Shown here one piece after another: positions 1 through 6,729 of a stretch of DNA of 32,731 nt. Below the pieces are notes generated by a model. It saw nothing but the letters and a program-made list of their open reading frames with translations. It ran no database searches and was not told where the DNA came from. Origin of the DNA: Candidatus Woesearchaeota archaeon (GTDB lineage: Archaea > Nanobdellota > Nanobdellia > Woesearchaeales > JASKKU01); assembly GCA_030154045.1 (NCBI GenBank), contig JASKKU010000010.1:1-32731 (forward strand), read 5' to 3'. Positions within the stretch are counted from its first letter, which is position 1. Every line of letters begins with the position of its first letter. The position numbers were made by a program, and so were the translations under genes.

Positions 1-1
1 G

Positions 2-1432
2 TCTTTTTTAGTTGGTGCGTTGGCTTTTGGTTTGAGTTTATTTCCTGTTAAATCTTTTCCAGCTAGCAATCCTGCTAATGATTATGCTGTGATTTACAAT
101 GTTGATATTAATAAGCGCAATACTGACTTAGGCGATATTAATCTGAGTTTTGATGTTGAGACTTTTGATGATGACAATTTGTTTTCTTTGAAGATTTTAG
201 CAAATGATGAAGTTATTTATGATTCCATTACTCGTGGGGTTTATAAGCCAAAGGGTGATGGTGCCACTTATGAATTTTTTAGAACTTTAGATTTAGACGT
301 TTTTGATTCAAATTTAAAGCCATTGAACTTAGAGATTATAGTTTCTGATGATAAAGATCCTAACAAGATTACAAAGTACGCAACAACCGTAACAATTCCC
401 GAACCAATAATAGGTGTAAAAGATGAAGATTTAGTTGGTGAGTTTACAAAGATTACTGATTTAGTTTTTGATCAATTAGCAGATTACGTAGGTTTTCCTC
501 CTTATCAAAACATATATTTCGCAGAAACAGAAGATTCTTATTATGTATTAGAAATAAAAGGTAGATACGACTTGCATCTAAAAGGGTATTTTGTCTATGA
601 TTTGTATAAAATCCCCAAAGATGCTAAAGATGAATCTGAAGTTTTAAAGTTAGAATGGGGAATAGACTTTAAAGGACTTGAGGCCGCTAAAAAGGATGAA
701 TTATTGATTTATTATAAAGAAGGCTTAGCAGATTTATCTTATATCCTTGATTCAGACTTGTATGATTTACTACGTGAATGGTCTAACGATAAGTTCTACA
801 TTAGAAAAGAGGGTGATAACTTTTATGTACCAAGTCCGAATAAAATACTAAATGAATTTGAACACAATGATAAAATTAAGCTTCTTTTCTCAAGAAATTG
901 TTTTGGTATTTCAGATCTTCCCGGCATTTTTGGAAAAGACAAGATTTATTTAGATAATTCTGGTAATATTACAGACATTCCAAAAGAGGTTTATTTCTTT
1001 GAAGGTGAAAAGAGTAGTGAAGATTTTGTGTATGTTGGTAAAGATACTGGAAATCTGATTGCTCTGAAATTTCGTCAATCAGGAGGTGGTGAGCGTACTG
1101 ATGGTTATATATACTCTTCTTCTTTTTGGGGCATCTTTTTAGGTAATTCAGCATATCTTAAATTCCCAAAGGAGCATGATGAACTACAGGTTTATACTAA
1201 TCTTTATTTTGATAAAGATTTGATTGATTTTTTAAACGGAAAGGATGAAGGAATTGTTGTGGTTGATACATACTATAGTTTTGTTCGTGATCCTGAGTTT
1301 TATTTTTATCCTAACTTAAACCTTTTAAATACAGAATATTTAGAAGAATTATATAAAGGTGTTTATAAAGAAGCTCATTCTGAAATTAAGCAGTTTGTAG
1401 ATGGATTTAAAGAGAAGTATGGGAAAAAGTAA
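2..1432 (+). CDS. 5'-truncated exported protein of unknown function
   Basis: The reading frame is open from the first bases, so the gene begins left of the window; the TTG at 20 is probably internal. The visible start (SFLVGALAFGLSLFPVK) is the end of a hydrophobic segment, best read as a signal peptide or membrane anchor. About 450 mostly polar residues follow, rich in Asp, Lys, Tyr and Phe, with a beta-like pattern and no second membrane segment, so the body is probably outside the membrane. I recognise no domain. The C-terminus is a charged helix ending KEKYGKK. The next gene starts 57 bases downstream behind its own TATA box, so this is probably the last gene of a separate transcript, but its topology and style match the following operon and a related role is plausible. 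Existence is certain; function is unknown. Confidence 0.85.
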   Translation, partial: SFLVGALAFGLSLFPVKSFPASNPANDYAVIYNVDINKRNTDLGDINLSFDVETFDDDNLFSLKILANDEVIYDSITRGVYKPKGDGATYEFFRTLDLDVFDSNLKPLNLEIIVSDDKDPNKITKYATTVTIPEPIIGVKDEDLVGEFTKITDLVFDQLADYVGFPPYQNIYFAETEDSYYVLEIKGRYDLHLKGYFVYDLYKIPKDAKDESEVLKLEWGIDFKGLEAAKKDELLIYYKEGLADLSYILDSDLYDLLREWSNDKFYIRKEGDNFYVPSPNKILNEFEHNDKIKLLFSRNCFGISDLPGIFGKDKIYLDNSGNITDIPKEVYFFEGEKSSEDFVYVGKDTGNLIALKFRQSGGGERTDGYIYSSSFWGIFLGNSAYLKFPKEHDELQVYTNLYFDKDLIDFLNGKDEGIVVVDTYYSFVRDPEFYFYPNLNLLNTEYLEELYKGVYKEAHSEIKQFVDGFKEKYGKK

Positions 1433-1450
1433 TTTAATTTAATTCTCAAA

Positions 1451-1470
1451 ACAAAATTTTATAAATAAGT
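1451..1470 (+). promoter_or_regulatory. Archaeal promoter of the 11-gene pilin-like operon
   Basis: ACAAAATTTTATAAATA gives an A-rich BRE followed by a TATA box centred near 1462. A start point about 26 bases downstream would fall at the ATG at 1490. No Shine-Dalgarno site precedes that ATG, so the transcript is probably leaderless. Inference from spacing only. Confidence 0.6.
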
Positions 1471-1489
1471 ATTTTAAAGATAGCCTTGT

Positions 1490-1603
1490 ATGAAATCTAA
1501 AAAAGCTATGCTTTCTTGGATTGATATTTTATTAATGTCAATTTTATTTATTGTAGCACTTCTAATTGCTCGTAGGATAACGCATCTCTTTTTAGCAAAA
1601 TGA
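1490..1603 (+). CDS. 37-residue single-pass membrane protein, first gene of the pilin-like operon
   Basis: A short frame of 37 codons reads MKSKKAMLSWIDILLMSILF and continues with hydrophobic residues to RRITHLFLAK. It has basic residues, then a KKA junction, an acidic residue (Asp) six places on, and one hydrophobic helix, which resembles a class III prepilin-like leader plus stalk with almost nothing after it. Support for it being real: it sits at the expected start point behind a good TATA box, its stop overlaps the next start as ATGA (1600-1603), and the same plan recurs in all following genes. It could be a tiny stalk-only subunit. Existence is likely; function is inferred from context. 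Confidence 0.6.
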   Translation: MKSKKAMLSWIDILLMSILFIVALLIARRITHLFLAK

Positions 1604-2385
1604 AAACGACTCTAAGAAACCTAATCCTGGGATTGATAGTCTTTGTGGTTTTGTTAATACTTGTTAATAATATGGTGAGAGGACTTTGGTCAGCAGATGT
1701 CTCTTGTTCAGCATTGATTTCAGCAGCGACTAATGTTAAAGATGATGAAAGTAAAAAAGAGTTTTTCACAGAAAAGATGATAGATAAGTGTCAACCTGAT
1801 TTTGTTCAAATTGGGTTAGATCATGTTTCTATAAACGGAATTATAGAACGAGTTCCAACGAAAAATGGTATCAAACCAAGTTTTGAACCTGATGAACTGG
1901 AAGATATTGTTTATTATATCTTTGCTAATGAACTTACGAAGTGTTGGAAATTAGCTTTAGAAGGAAAAGCAGAGTTGTCTGAAAAGTTTAAAAAAGGCAT
2001 AATCTGCTCAAAAATATCTTTAACGAATCCAGCACAGGAATTAATCCTTAATAACAAAATGACTTTTTCAAACTTTTATAATTATCTTAAAACTCATAAG
2101 ATTCCTGAAAAAGAGATTACTTATCAACAATATTTCTTGGAAAATGACTTTTCAGATTTGCCAATTATTGTTGGTTTCTATACTGAAATAGGAATAATTA
2201 AAGAGACTCTCTTAAATTCAGATTTTAAAATAAATCTTCCAAATACATATTATATCTTGTTTATCTCAGAACCTTTATACAAGGATGACTCAGTATCAAA
2301 GCTTTATCTTTTAGGTTCAAGTAATTTCTCAGATTTGCTTTTAGAAACTATTGATTATATACCTATTTATAGAATCTTAAACTAA
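1600..2385 (+). CDS. Single-pass membrane protein with extracytoplasmic domain, pilin-like operon
   Basis: 261 residues. The N-terminus (MKTTLRN, then a helix at about residues 8-28) is a signal anchor without the KKG motif. The rest is soluble and probably outside, with several Cys (for example in DVSCSAL, DKCQPDF, TKCWKLA and IICSKIS) that could form disulfides. The spacing of a CSAL segment, then CQP, then CW and CS resembles the next protein (ACLQ, IKCPF, LSCWVKF, SFCYTC), so the two may be distant homologues. The ATG overlaps the previous stop (ATGA) and the next gene starts two bases after the stop, so it lies inside an operon. No database family is recognised. Confidence 0.85.
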   Translation: MKTTLRNLILGLIVFVVLLILVNNMVRGLWSADVSCSALISAATNVKDDESKKEFFTEKMIDKCQPDFVQIGLDHVSINGIIERVPTKNGIKPSFEPDELEDIVYYIFANELTKCWKLALEGKAELSEKFKKGIICSKISLTNPAQELILNNKMTFSNFYNYLKTHKIPEKEITYQQYFLENDFSDLPIIVGFYTEIGIIKETLLNSDFKINLPNTYYILFISEPLYKDDSVSKLYLLGSSNFSDLLLETIDYIPIYRILN

Positions 2386-2387
2386 AG

Positions 2388-2981
2388 ATGAAATTAATAA
2401 ACAAAAAAGGACTTGCATCAAGAGTTTTGGCTGAGTTAATCCTTGGTTCAGTTCTCGTTGTAATTCTTATTGCATTAATTTATTCTTCAGCTCGAAATTC
2501 AAATACAACTGAGAGCGCTTGCCTTCAAAGTCTGATGCTTTATAAAAAAATGGACGACCCAAATGTAATAAAGTGCCCTTTTAATACTGTTAACATTTCA
2601 TCAAAAGATTTGGCTGATTCGCTTATTGCTAAGGAAGTGTTATCTTGTTGGGTAAAGTTTGGTGCAGGTGAAGATGTTATAAATCTTAAAACTGGAGAAA
2701 GCTTTTGTTATACTTGTTCAATTGTAAAAAACTCGCTAAGTGAAACAATCAGATTTGATGTAACTAAAATCTTGGATAATCTGCTTAACCTTGACAGGGG
2801 AGATACTTTACATTTTGGCGAAAATAATTTAAAGATGGAAACGAGTGAATTAAGCCAAGGGGATTTGTTATATATCTATATTGTTATGAATAAAACAAAA
2901 GATTCAATTTTCATGCCTTATGTTGAAATATCTAATCAAAAGAAAGAATTTTGTAATTTTGAAGCTAATTCATTGAGGTGA
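2388..2981 (+). CDS. Pilin-like membrane protein with Cys-rich ectodomain
   Basis: 197 residues. The N-terminus MKLINKKG followed by LASRVLAELILGSVLVVILI has basic residues and Gly immediately before a hydrophobic helix with a Glu at +8, the layout of a type III (prepilin peptidase) signal. The ectodomain carries Cys residues in ACLQS, KCPFN, SCWVKF, FCYTCS and FCNFE; the CW...CYTC arrangement echoes the preceding protein. It lies two bases after the gene at 1600 and five bases before the short gene at 2986. Its last codons supply the GAGGTGA Shine-Dalgarno site of that next gene. A role as a pilin-like subunit is an inference from the N-terminus and the operon; no function is recognised. Confidence 0.85.
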   Translation: MKLINKKGLASRVLAELILGSVLVVILIALIYSSARNSNTTESACLQSLMLYKKMDDPNVIKCPFNTVNISSKDLADSLIAKEVLSCWVKFGAGEDVINLKTGESFCYTCSIVKNSLSETIRFDVTKILDNLLNLDRGDTLHFGENNLKMETSELSQGDLLYIYIVMNKTKDSIFMPYVEISNQKKEFCNFEANSLR

Positions 2982-2985
2982 ATTT

Positions 2986-3138
2986 ATGAACAAAAAAGGT
3001 TTGGCTTTAAGTGAGCTCGGTAAATGGATTTTGTTTATCATTTTTTTGTTAGTGCTCATAATCTTGATTTATAGATTTGGTGCAAAGGGTAATGTAATAC
3101 TAGATAAGATTGTCAATGTTTTCAGGTTTGGTGGTTAA
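2986..3138 (+). CDS. 50-residue minimal pilin-like protein
   Basis: A frame of 50 codons starts at ATG 2986, seven bases after a GAGGTGA ribosome site. It reads MNKKG, then LALSELGKWILFIIFLLVLI, then a basic tail ending NVFRFGG. This is the best prepilin-like signal in the window: Gly before the cleavage point, hydrophobic residues after it, and Glu at +5, which in type IV pilins pairs with the N-terminus of the neighbouring subunit. It consists of almost only the hydrophobic stalk, so it may pack in a filament core or act as an assembly initiator. Its stop is two bases before the next ATG. The good ribosome site and fit in the operon make it likely to be real. Confidence 0.75.
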   Translation: MNKKGLALSELGKWILFIIFLLVLIILIYRFGAKGNVILDKIVNVFRFGG

Positions 3139-3140
3139 AG

Positions 3141-4337
3141 ATGTCGTTCGCAGCATCTAATCTGGGAAAAGCAATCCTGGTTTTGATAGTTATTGTTGTT
3201 AGCACCTTGATTTTTATATCTAAACTTCAAGGCGCTTCTATTCCACTTCTCAACTGGGGCGAAAATCCGGATTCTTCTCAAGGTTCTCCTGTGCTTTCTG
3301 ATATTGAGCTTGCTGATAGAAATATACAATCTTTTTTGGATACTCTCTCAGAAAAAAATTTTGCAGAAGCTAAATTTGATTTGGGGGAAGGAGACTTTTT
3401 TGTTTACTTTGGTATTCTAAATGGAGAATGGTATTATCTGTTGTTTAAGAAGGATCCAAAATTAGGAGAAGGTAATAGTTATAGTGTCAGTCTTGATGAA
3501 AATCTTAAACTTAAAAAAAAGCGATGGTGGTGGTTTGATAAGGTTTATCAGCCAGACTTTATTAAGAATATAAACTTTCAGGTTTATAATGCAAAAAAGT
3601 ATGAGAAACCATTACTATTTTGTGAAAAAAATAAATTTTGCGTTACTGCAAAACTTGTAAATGGCAAAACTTATTACTCTTCTAAATATTTCGAAGAAAA
3701 TGGTTGTAAAAAGTCTTTTTCAAAAACAGTTTTTATATCTTTAAAAAACAATAAATTTAAATCTCTTAATGAGCTTCCTGAATGCATAGATGTTTATGAG
3801 CTTTCTGATAAACTGTTTGATGAGCTTCTTGATAATCTCTCAAAAAAAGGTACCTTATCTCTTGAAGGGTTTAGTGAGCTAACGCCAAATTATATTTATA
3901 TCTTAGGATTGTATAATGATGGTTCTTCAATTAAAAACTTGCTTTTAGGTTATGATATCTCAGACTATGTTCAAAGTGTAAATGAATTGCACATGTTTAT
4001 TAATAATCGATTATGTAATCAGGATTATGATAAAATTGAATTTAATATGTTTTTTGAACAGTATAAGGATCTTTATTTTATGGTTTTAAACAAGGCTTTT
4101 GTTTTTGATAGAACCATAATTTTAAATGATTATCTTAAGGCAAATGGAGTAGAAAATTATGTGACTAAAAAAGGTGAGTTTGTTCCGATTTTAATTATTT
4201 ATAAGGATGGTTATGCTTTATTTTATAGGAATAAAAACAGTTATTATGGATTCTTGGAAGTAACTTGTGATTACAATGGAATTCAGAAAACTATCTCTAT
4301 TAACTGTGAAGATAATCATTACTGTTATCTAGAATAA
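3141..4337 (+). CDS. Single-pass membrane protein with large ectodomain, pilin-like operon
   Basis: 398 residues. It begins MSFAASNLGKAILVLIVIVV: the SNLGKAILVL stretch parallels SELGKWILFI of the preceding short protein, so it looks like a pilin-type stalk lacking the KKG leader. The ectodomain is Lys, Tyr and Phe rich with Cys in FCEKNKFCV, NGCKK, ECID, CNQD and near the C-terminus (CDYNG, NCEDNHYCYLE). It sits two bases after the short gene at 2986 and one base before the next gene. No family is recognised. It may be a large minor subunit displayed at the surface, which is inferred from topology and neighbours only. Confidence 0.85.
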   Translation: MSFAASNLGKAILVLIVIVVSTLIFISKLQGASIPLLNWGENPDSSQGSPVLSDIELADRNIQSFLDTLSEKNFAEAKFDLGEGDFFVYFGILNGEWYYLLFKKDPKLGEGNSYSVSLDENLKLKKKRWWWFDKVYQPDFIKNINFQVYNAKKYEKPLLFCEKNKFCVTAKLVNGKTYYSSKYFEENGCKKSFSKTVFISLKNNKFKSLNELPECIDVYELSDKLFDELLDNLSKKGTLSLEGFSELTPNYIYILGLYNDGSSIKNLLLGYDISDYVQSVNELHMFINNRLCNQDYDKIEFNMFFEQYKDLYFMVLNKAFVFDRTIILNDYLKANGVENYVTKKGEFVPILIIYKDGYALFYRNKNSYYGFLEVTCDYNGIQKTISINCEDNHYCYLE

Positions 4338-4338
4338 A

Positions 4339-5010
4339 ATGATTCCATTTAAAAAACACAAAAAAGGGGAAGCAGCTGAAAAAAGCCAGATGGAATTAGT
4401 TGGATTAATCCTTTCTTTGATAATCATAGTTGTTGTTATCATCATAATCTTCAAGTTTATTAGAATCTTTTCTCCGCATGAAGACCCTTATGCTAAGGCT
4501 TTTTATCAAAGGTTTGTCCAGTCTTTGAAATACCTTGAACCTAATTCTTCAACAGTTGTCGTGTTGACAGGAGAAACAGATGAATATTTTAAAGGTAAAG
4601 ATGGGAACTGGGGAGTGATTGTTATCCCACGAAATTATGATTATAACAATCCTCAACCAATTAATTGTAGTTATAGGAAGGTGCTTTCTGGAGACCTAAA
4701 ACTTGTTAGTCTTGATGAAGGTATTCAATCAATTGAAGGGGTTACTCGCTCAGAGAAAGTATCTTTTTCGTGCGATGAATCCAAGATGTGTGCTTGTTTA
4801 GTTTTTATTAACAAAGATAAGAATATTATTTATGCTAAATGTGATTCTATTCAAACAAGGTTAAATGCAGGAGATCTTGCTTGTTATATCCTTAAGTTTC
4901 CACAACAAACTATTTTAGATTCAAGCGAATCCTTGATAGGCTTCAGATTAGGAATTTATAAAAACAAAGAAGAGAGTCCTGTGCCCGTTTTTAGTTATTC
5001 AGGTGTATAA
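4339..5010 (+). CDS. Pilin-like single-pass membrane protein
   Basis: 223 residues. The long basic leader MIPFKKHKKG is followed by EAAEKSQMELVGLILSLIII and more Ile/Val to about residue 42. KKG may be a prepilin-type junction, though the residues right after it are polar, so cleavage could instead be closer to SQMEL, which resembles archaeal pilin starts with Glu ahead of the stalk. The ectodomain has paired Cys (INCSY, FSCDE, MCACLV, KCDS, LACY). It follows the previous stop by one base and precedes the next gene by two. Function is unknown; membership in the pilin-like set is inferred. Confidence 0.85.
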   Translation: MIPFKKHKKGEAAEKSQMELVGLILSLIIIVVVIIIIFKFIRIFSPHEDPYAKAFYQRFVQSLKYLEPNSSTVVVLTGETDEYFKGKDGNWGVIVIPRNYDYNNPQPINCSYRKVLSGDLKLVSLDEGIQSIEGVTRSEKVSFSCDESKMCACLVFINKDKNIIYAKCDSIQTRLNAGDLACYILKFPQQTILDSSESLIGFRLGIYKNKEESPVPVFSYSGV

Positions 5011-5012
5011 AA

Positions 5013-5243
5013 ATGAAAAAAGGAATGGCGTTTCAAACTCTCGTAGCATTTATTTTAATGATTGTGGTTGTTTTAATAGTTGCAATGATTTTTTATAGAG
5101 GAGCACATAGCGCTTCACAAACATCAGAAAACAAATGCGAGAAATGCGTTGCTTCAGAAAACGAATGCTCTTTAGATGAAGTTCCTGTAAGAGGTTTTGG
5201 TTGTTCTGAAACAGAATATTGCTGTGTTAAGCAAAACATTTAG
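5013..5243 (+). CDS. Small pilin-like protein with compact Cys-rich tail
   Basis: 76 residues. It begins MKKG, then MAFQTLVAFILMIVVVLIVA, a typical KKG|hydrophobic pilin-like leader and helix. The remaining 45 or so residues hold six Cys in the order CEKC, ENEC, FGC, YCC. That pattern could fold as a small disulfide knot exposed outside the membrane. It starts two bases after the previous gene and ends one base before the next ATG. I do not recognise the Cys module as a named family. Short, but its position, leader and composition make it convincing. Confidence 0.8.
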   Translation: MKKGMAFQTLVAFILMIVVVLIVAMIFYRGAHSASQTSENKCEKCVASENECSLDEVPVRGFGCSETEYCCVKQNI

Positions 5244-5244
5244 G

Positions 5245-5661
5245 ATGATGTCTTTAAAAAAAAAGGGACAAAGTAGCGCAATAATGATGATTATTTTAGA
5301 GTTGATATTACTTTCTTTGATAGGCATTAGTTTAGTAGGTTTTGTTTCCCAAGTTGTCAAGATGGATGATTATAAATTGAAGTCAACCTCGAGAGAGGTT
5401 GCTTTGATTTTTTCCTCTATGTATATGATGAACGATGATGTAAATTTAACTTACATAACTCCTTTTAATAATAAAGATTACTATATCAAAGCAGATGGGA
5501 CTGCGGTTTATGTTTTAAAAAAGGATAATGAAAAACTCTTTCCTTATGTTCATAATACTTCTTCACAGATGAAGTTTAAAGAAACAAGGCTGATAATGTT
5601 AAATTTATCAAAGAGAGGTAGTGTTTTTAGAGGTGAAAGCAGTGAAGAGAGCGGAAATTAG
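5245..5661 (+). CDS. Pilin-like single-pass membrane protein
   Basis: 138 residues with the ATG at 5245 (a second ATG follows at 5248). Longer frames from 5197 lie inside the preceding gene and are less likely. The N-terminus MMSLKKKG is followed by QSSAIMMIILELILLSLIGI; KKKG|Q is very like archaeal prepilin junctions (KG|Q), with Glu at +11. The short ectodomain is Met, Asn and Tyr rich and has no Cys, unlike most of its neighbours. The frame overlaps the next gene by 20 bases. It is a candidate for a more pilin-like, less decorated subunit; function is inferred. Confidence 0.83.
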   Translation: MMSLKKKGQSSAIMMIILELILLSLIGISLVGFVSQVVKMDDYKLKSTSREVALIFSSMYMMNDDVNLTYITPFNNKDYYIKADGTAVYVLKKDNEKLFPYVHNTSSQMKFKETRLIMLNLSKRGSVFRGESSEESGN

Positions 5662-6121
5662 CGAAAACAGTGTTAAGATGATTTTTCATTTTACCTTTGC
5701 AATCTTGGTTCTTGTGATAGTTACAGGTTTGGTGCTGCATTATTTTCAAGGCAGGATTAATTCAGAAGATTTAGAAACACAGGTTTATGCAAACATTGTT
5801 GAAAAATGTTTAAGTAAGGTCGTTAATGACAGAGTTTATGTTGGAGTGATTGACCCTGCAAGAAAAAACAGTTTTCAAGAGTGTTTTTATGTAAGCGCTT
5901 CAGAACCTTATAAAGACATAATGGCTGTAAATGCCAGTCTTTTGATTGATGATAAGAATATTTGGAGTGTGTATTATAATCCTGAAAAATACGAATTTTG
6001 GCGTGCTTCAATAACTAAAAAAGGTCAGTTTAAAAGATATATCTTAGAAAAGAATGTTATTTATGAAGCAGGTCCAAAAAGATATAACGCAAGGTTGTTA
6101 ATAGATGTTATTTATCCGTGA
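5642..6121 (+). CDS. Single-pass membrane protein, pilin-like operon
   Basis: 159 residues from GTG 5642, chosen because GAGGTG (5630-5635) sits six bases upstream; a GTG at 5621 would add seven residues but has a poorer site. The N-terminus MKRAEISENSVKMIFHFTFA leads into one helix (about residues 13-33) without KKG. The ectodomain includes two Cys (EKCLSK, QECFYV) and the motif YNARLLIDVIYP at the end. It overlaps the preceding gene by 20 bases and the next by four (GTGA), suggesting translational coupling. No family is recognised. Confidence 0.8.
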   Translation: MKRAEISENSVKMIFHFTFAILVLVIVTGLVLHYFQGRINSEDLETQVYANIVEKCLSKVVNDRVYVGVIDPARKNSFQECFYVSASEPYKDIMAVNASLLIDDKNIWSVYYNPEKYEFWRASITKKGQFKRYILEKNVIYEAGPKRYNARLLIDVIYP

Positions 6122-6729
6122 AAATGATCTTGAGAAAGTCGAACAAAAAGGGAATGTTTGTTGATCTAGAAGCAGATTTAGCAGGAGTTATTCTTTTTCT
6201 TGTAGCTTTGCTGTTTTTTATGACTCTTTTCTGGATAAAATCTTGCGGCGATACTAGGTCTTCAAACTTTGGTGTGCGCTTTGGAGATAACCTTCAAGCG
6301 TTTTTAAGTTTAGAAACTTTGAAATCATTGAATCTCAATACTGATTTAGCAATAAAAGAGGATGATGCTCAGAAAACATTAACGCCTAAAGATTTACTTT
6401 GTTTGTATTATACAAAAGATAACTTTGAGCTTTATAATATTTCAAAAGGACGAAATGTCTATTTAAGCAAGGATGAGCTTTTGGATTACACTTTTGATGT
6501 CTTGAACAAGTCATTAACTATGGATTATTACAAAAATGAATTGCTAATTAAATTTGAGTTATTTCAAATGTATCTTAATCCAGAGGATGATTCAGGTTTT
6601 TATAGTTCGTTTATTCCAAAAGTTAAACCTGTTGAGCATGTTGAGTTTGTGAGTTATCATTTTGTTCCATGTTCAAATTTTTCAGTGAGAGTTAATTTTT
6701 TAATAAAACCCGAAATCTTTGAAAAATGA
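6118..6729 (+). CDS. Pilin-like single-pass membrane protein
   Basis: 203 residues if the GTG at 6118 is used; ATG 6124 is an alternative two codons later. The leader MKMILRKSNKKG precedes MFVDLEADLAGVILFLVALL, with acidic residues at +4, +6 and +8 and a hydrophobic helix, a pilin-like layout. The ectodomain has Cys in KSCGD, LLCLYY and VPCSNF. Start and stop overlap the neighbours by four bases on each side, so translation is probably coupled through the operon. Function is unknown. Confidence 0.83.
   Translation: MKMILRKSNKKGMFVDLEADLAGVILFLVALLFFMTLFWIKSCGDTRSSNFGVRFGDNLQAFLSLETLKSLNLNTDLAIKEDDAQKTLTPKDLLCLYYTKDNFELYNISKGRNVYLSKDELLDYTFDVLNKSLTMDYYKNELLIKFELFQMYLNPEDDSGFYSSFIPKVKPVEHVEFVSYHFVPCSNFSVRVNFLIKPEIFEK

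Noticed and set aside
5197-5244. Upstream extension of the pilin-like gene at 5245
   Set aside because: It overlaps the Cys-rich gene at 5013; the KKKG leader needs to be near the N-terminus, which fits ATG 5245.
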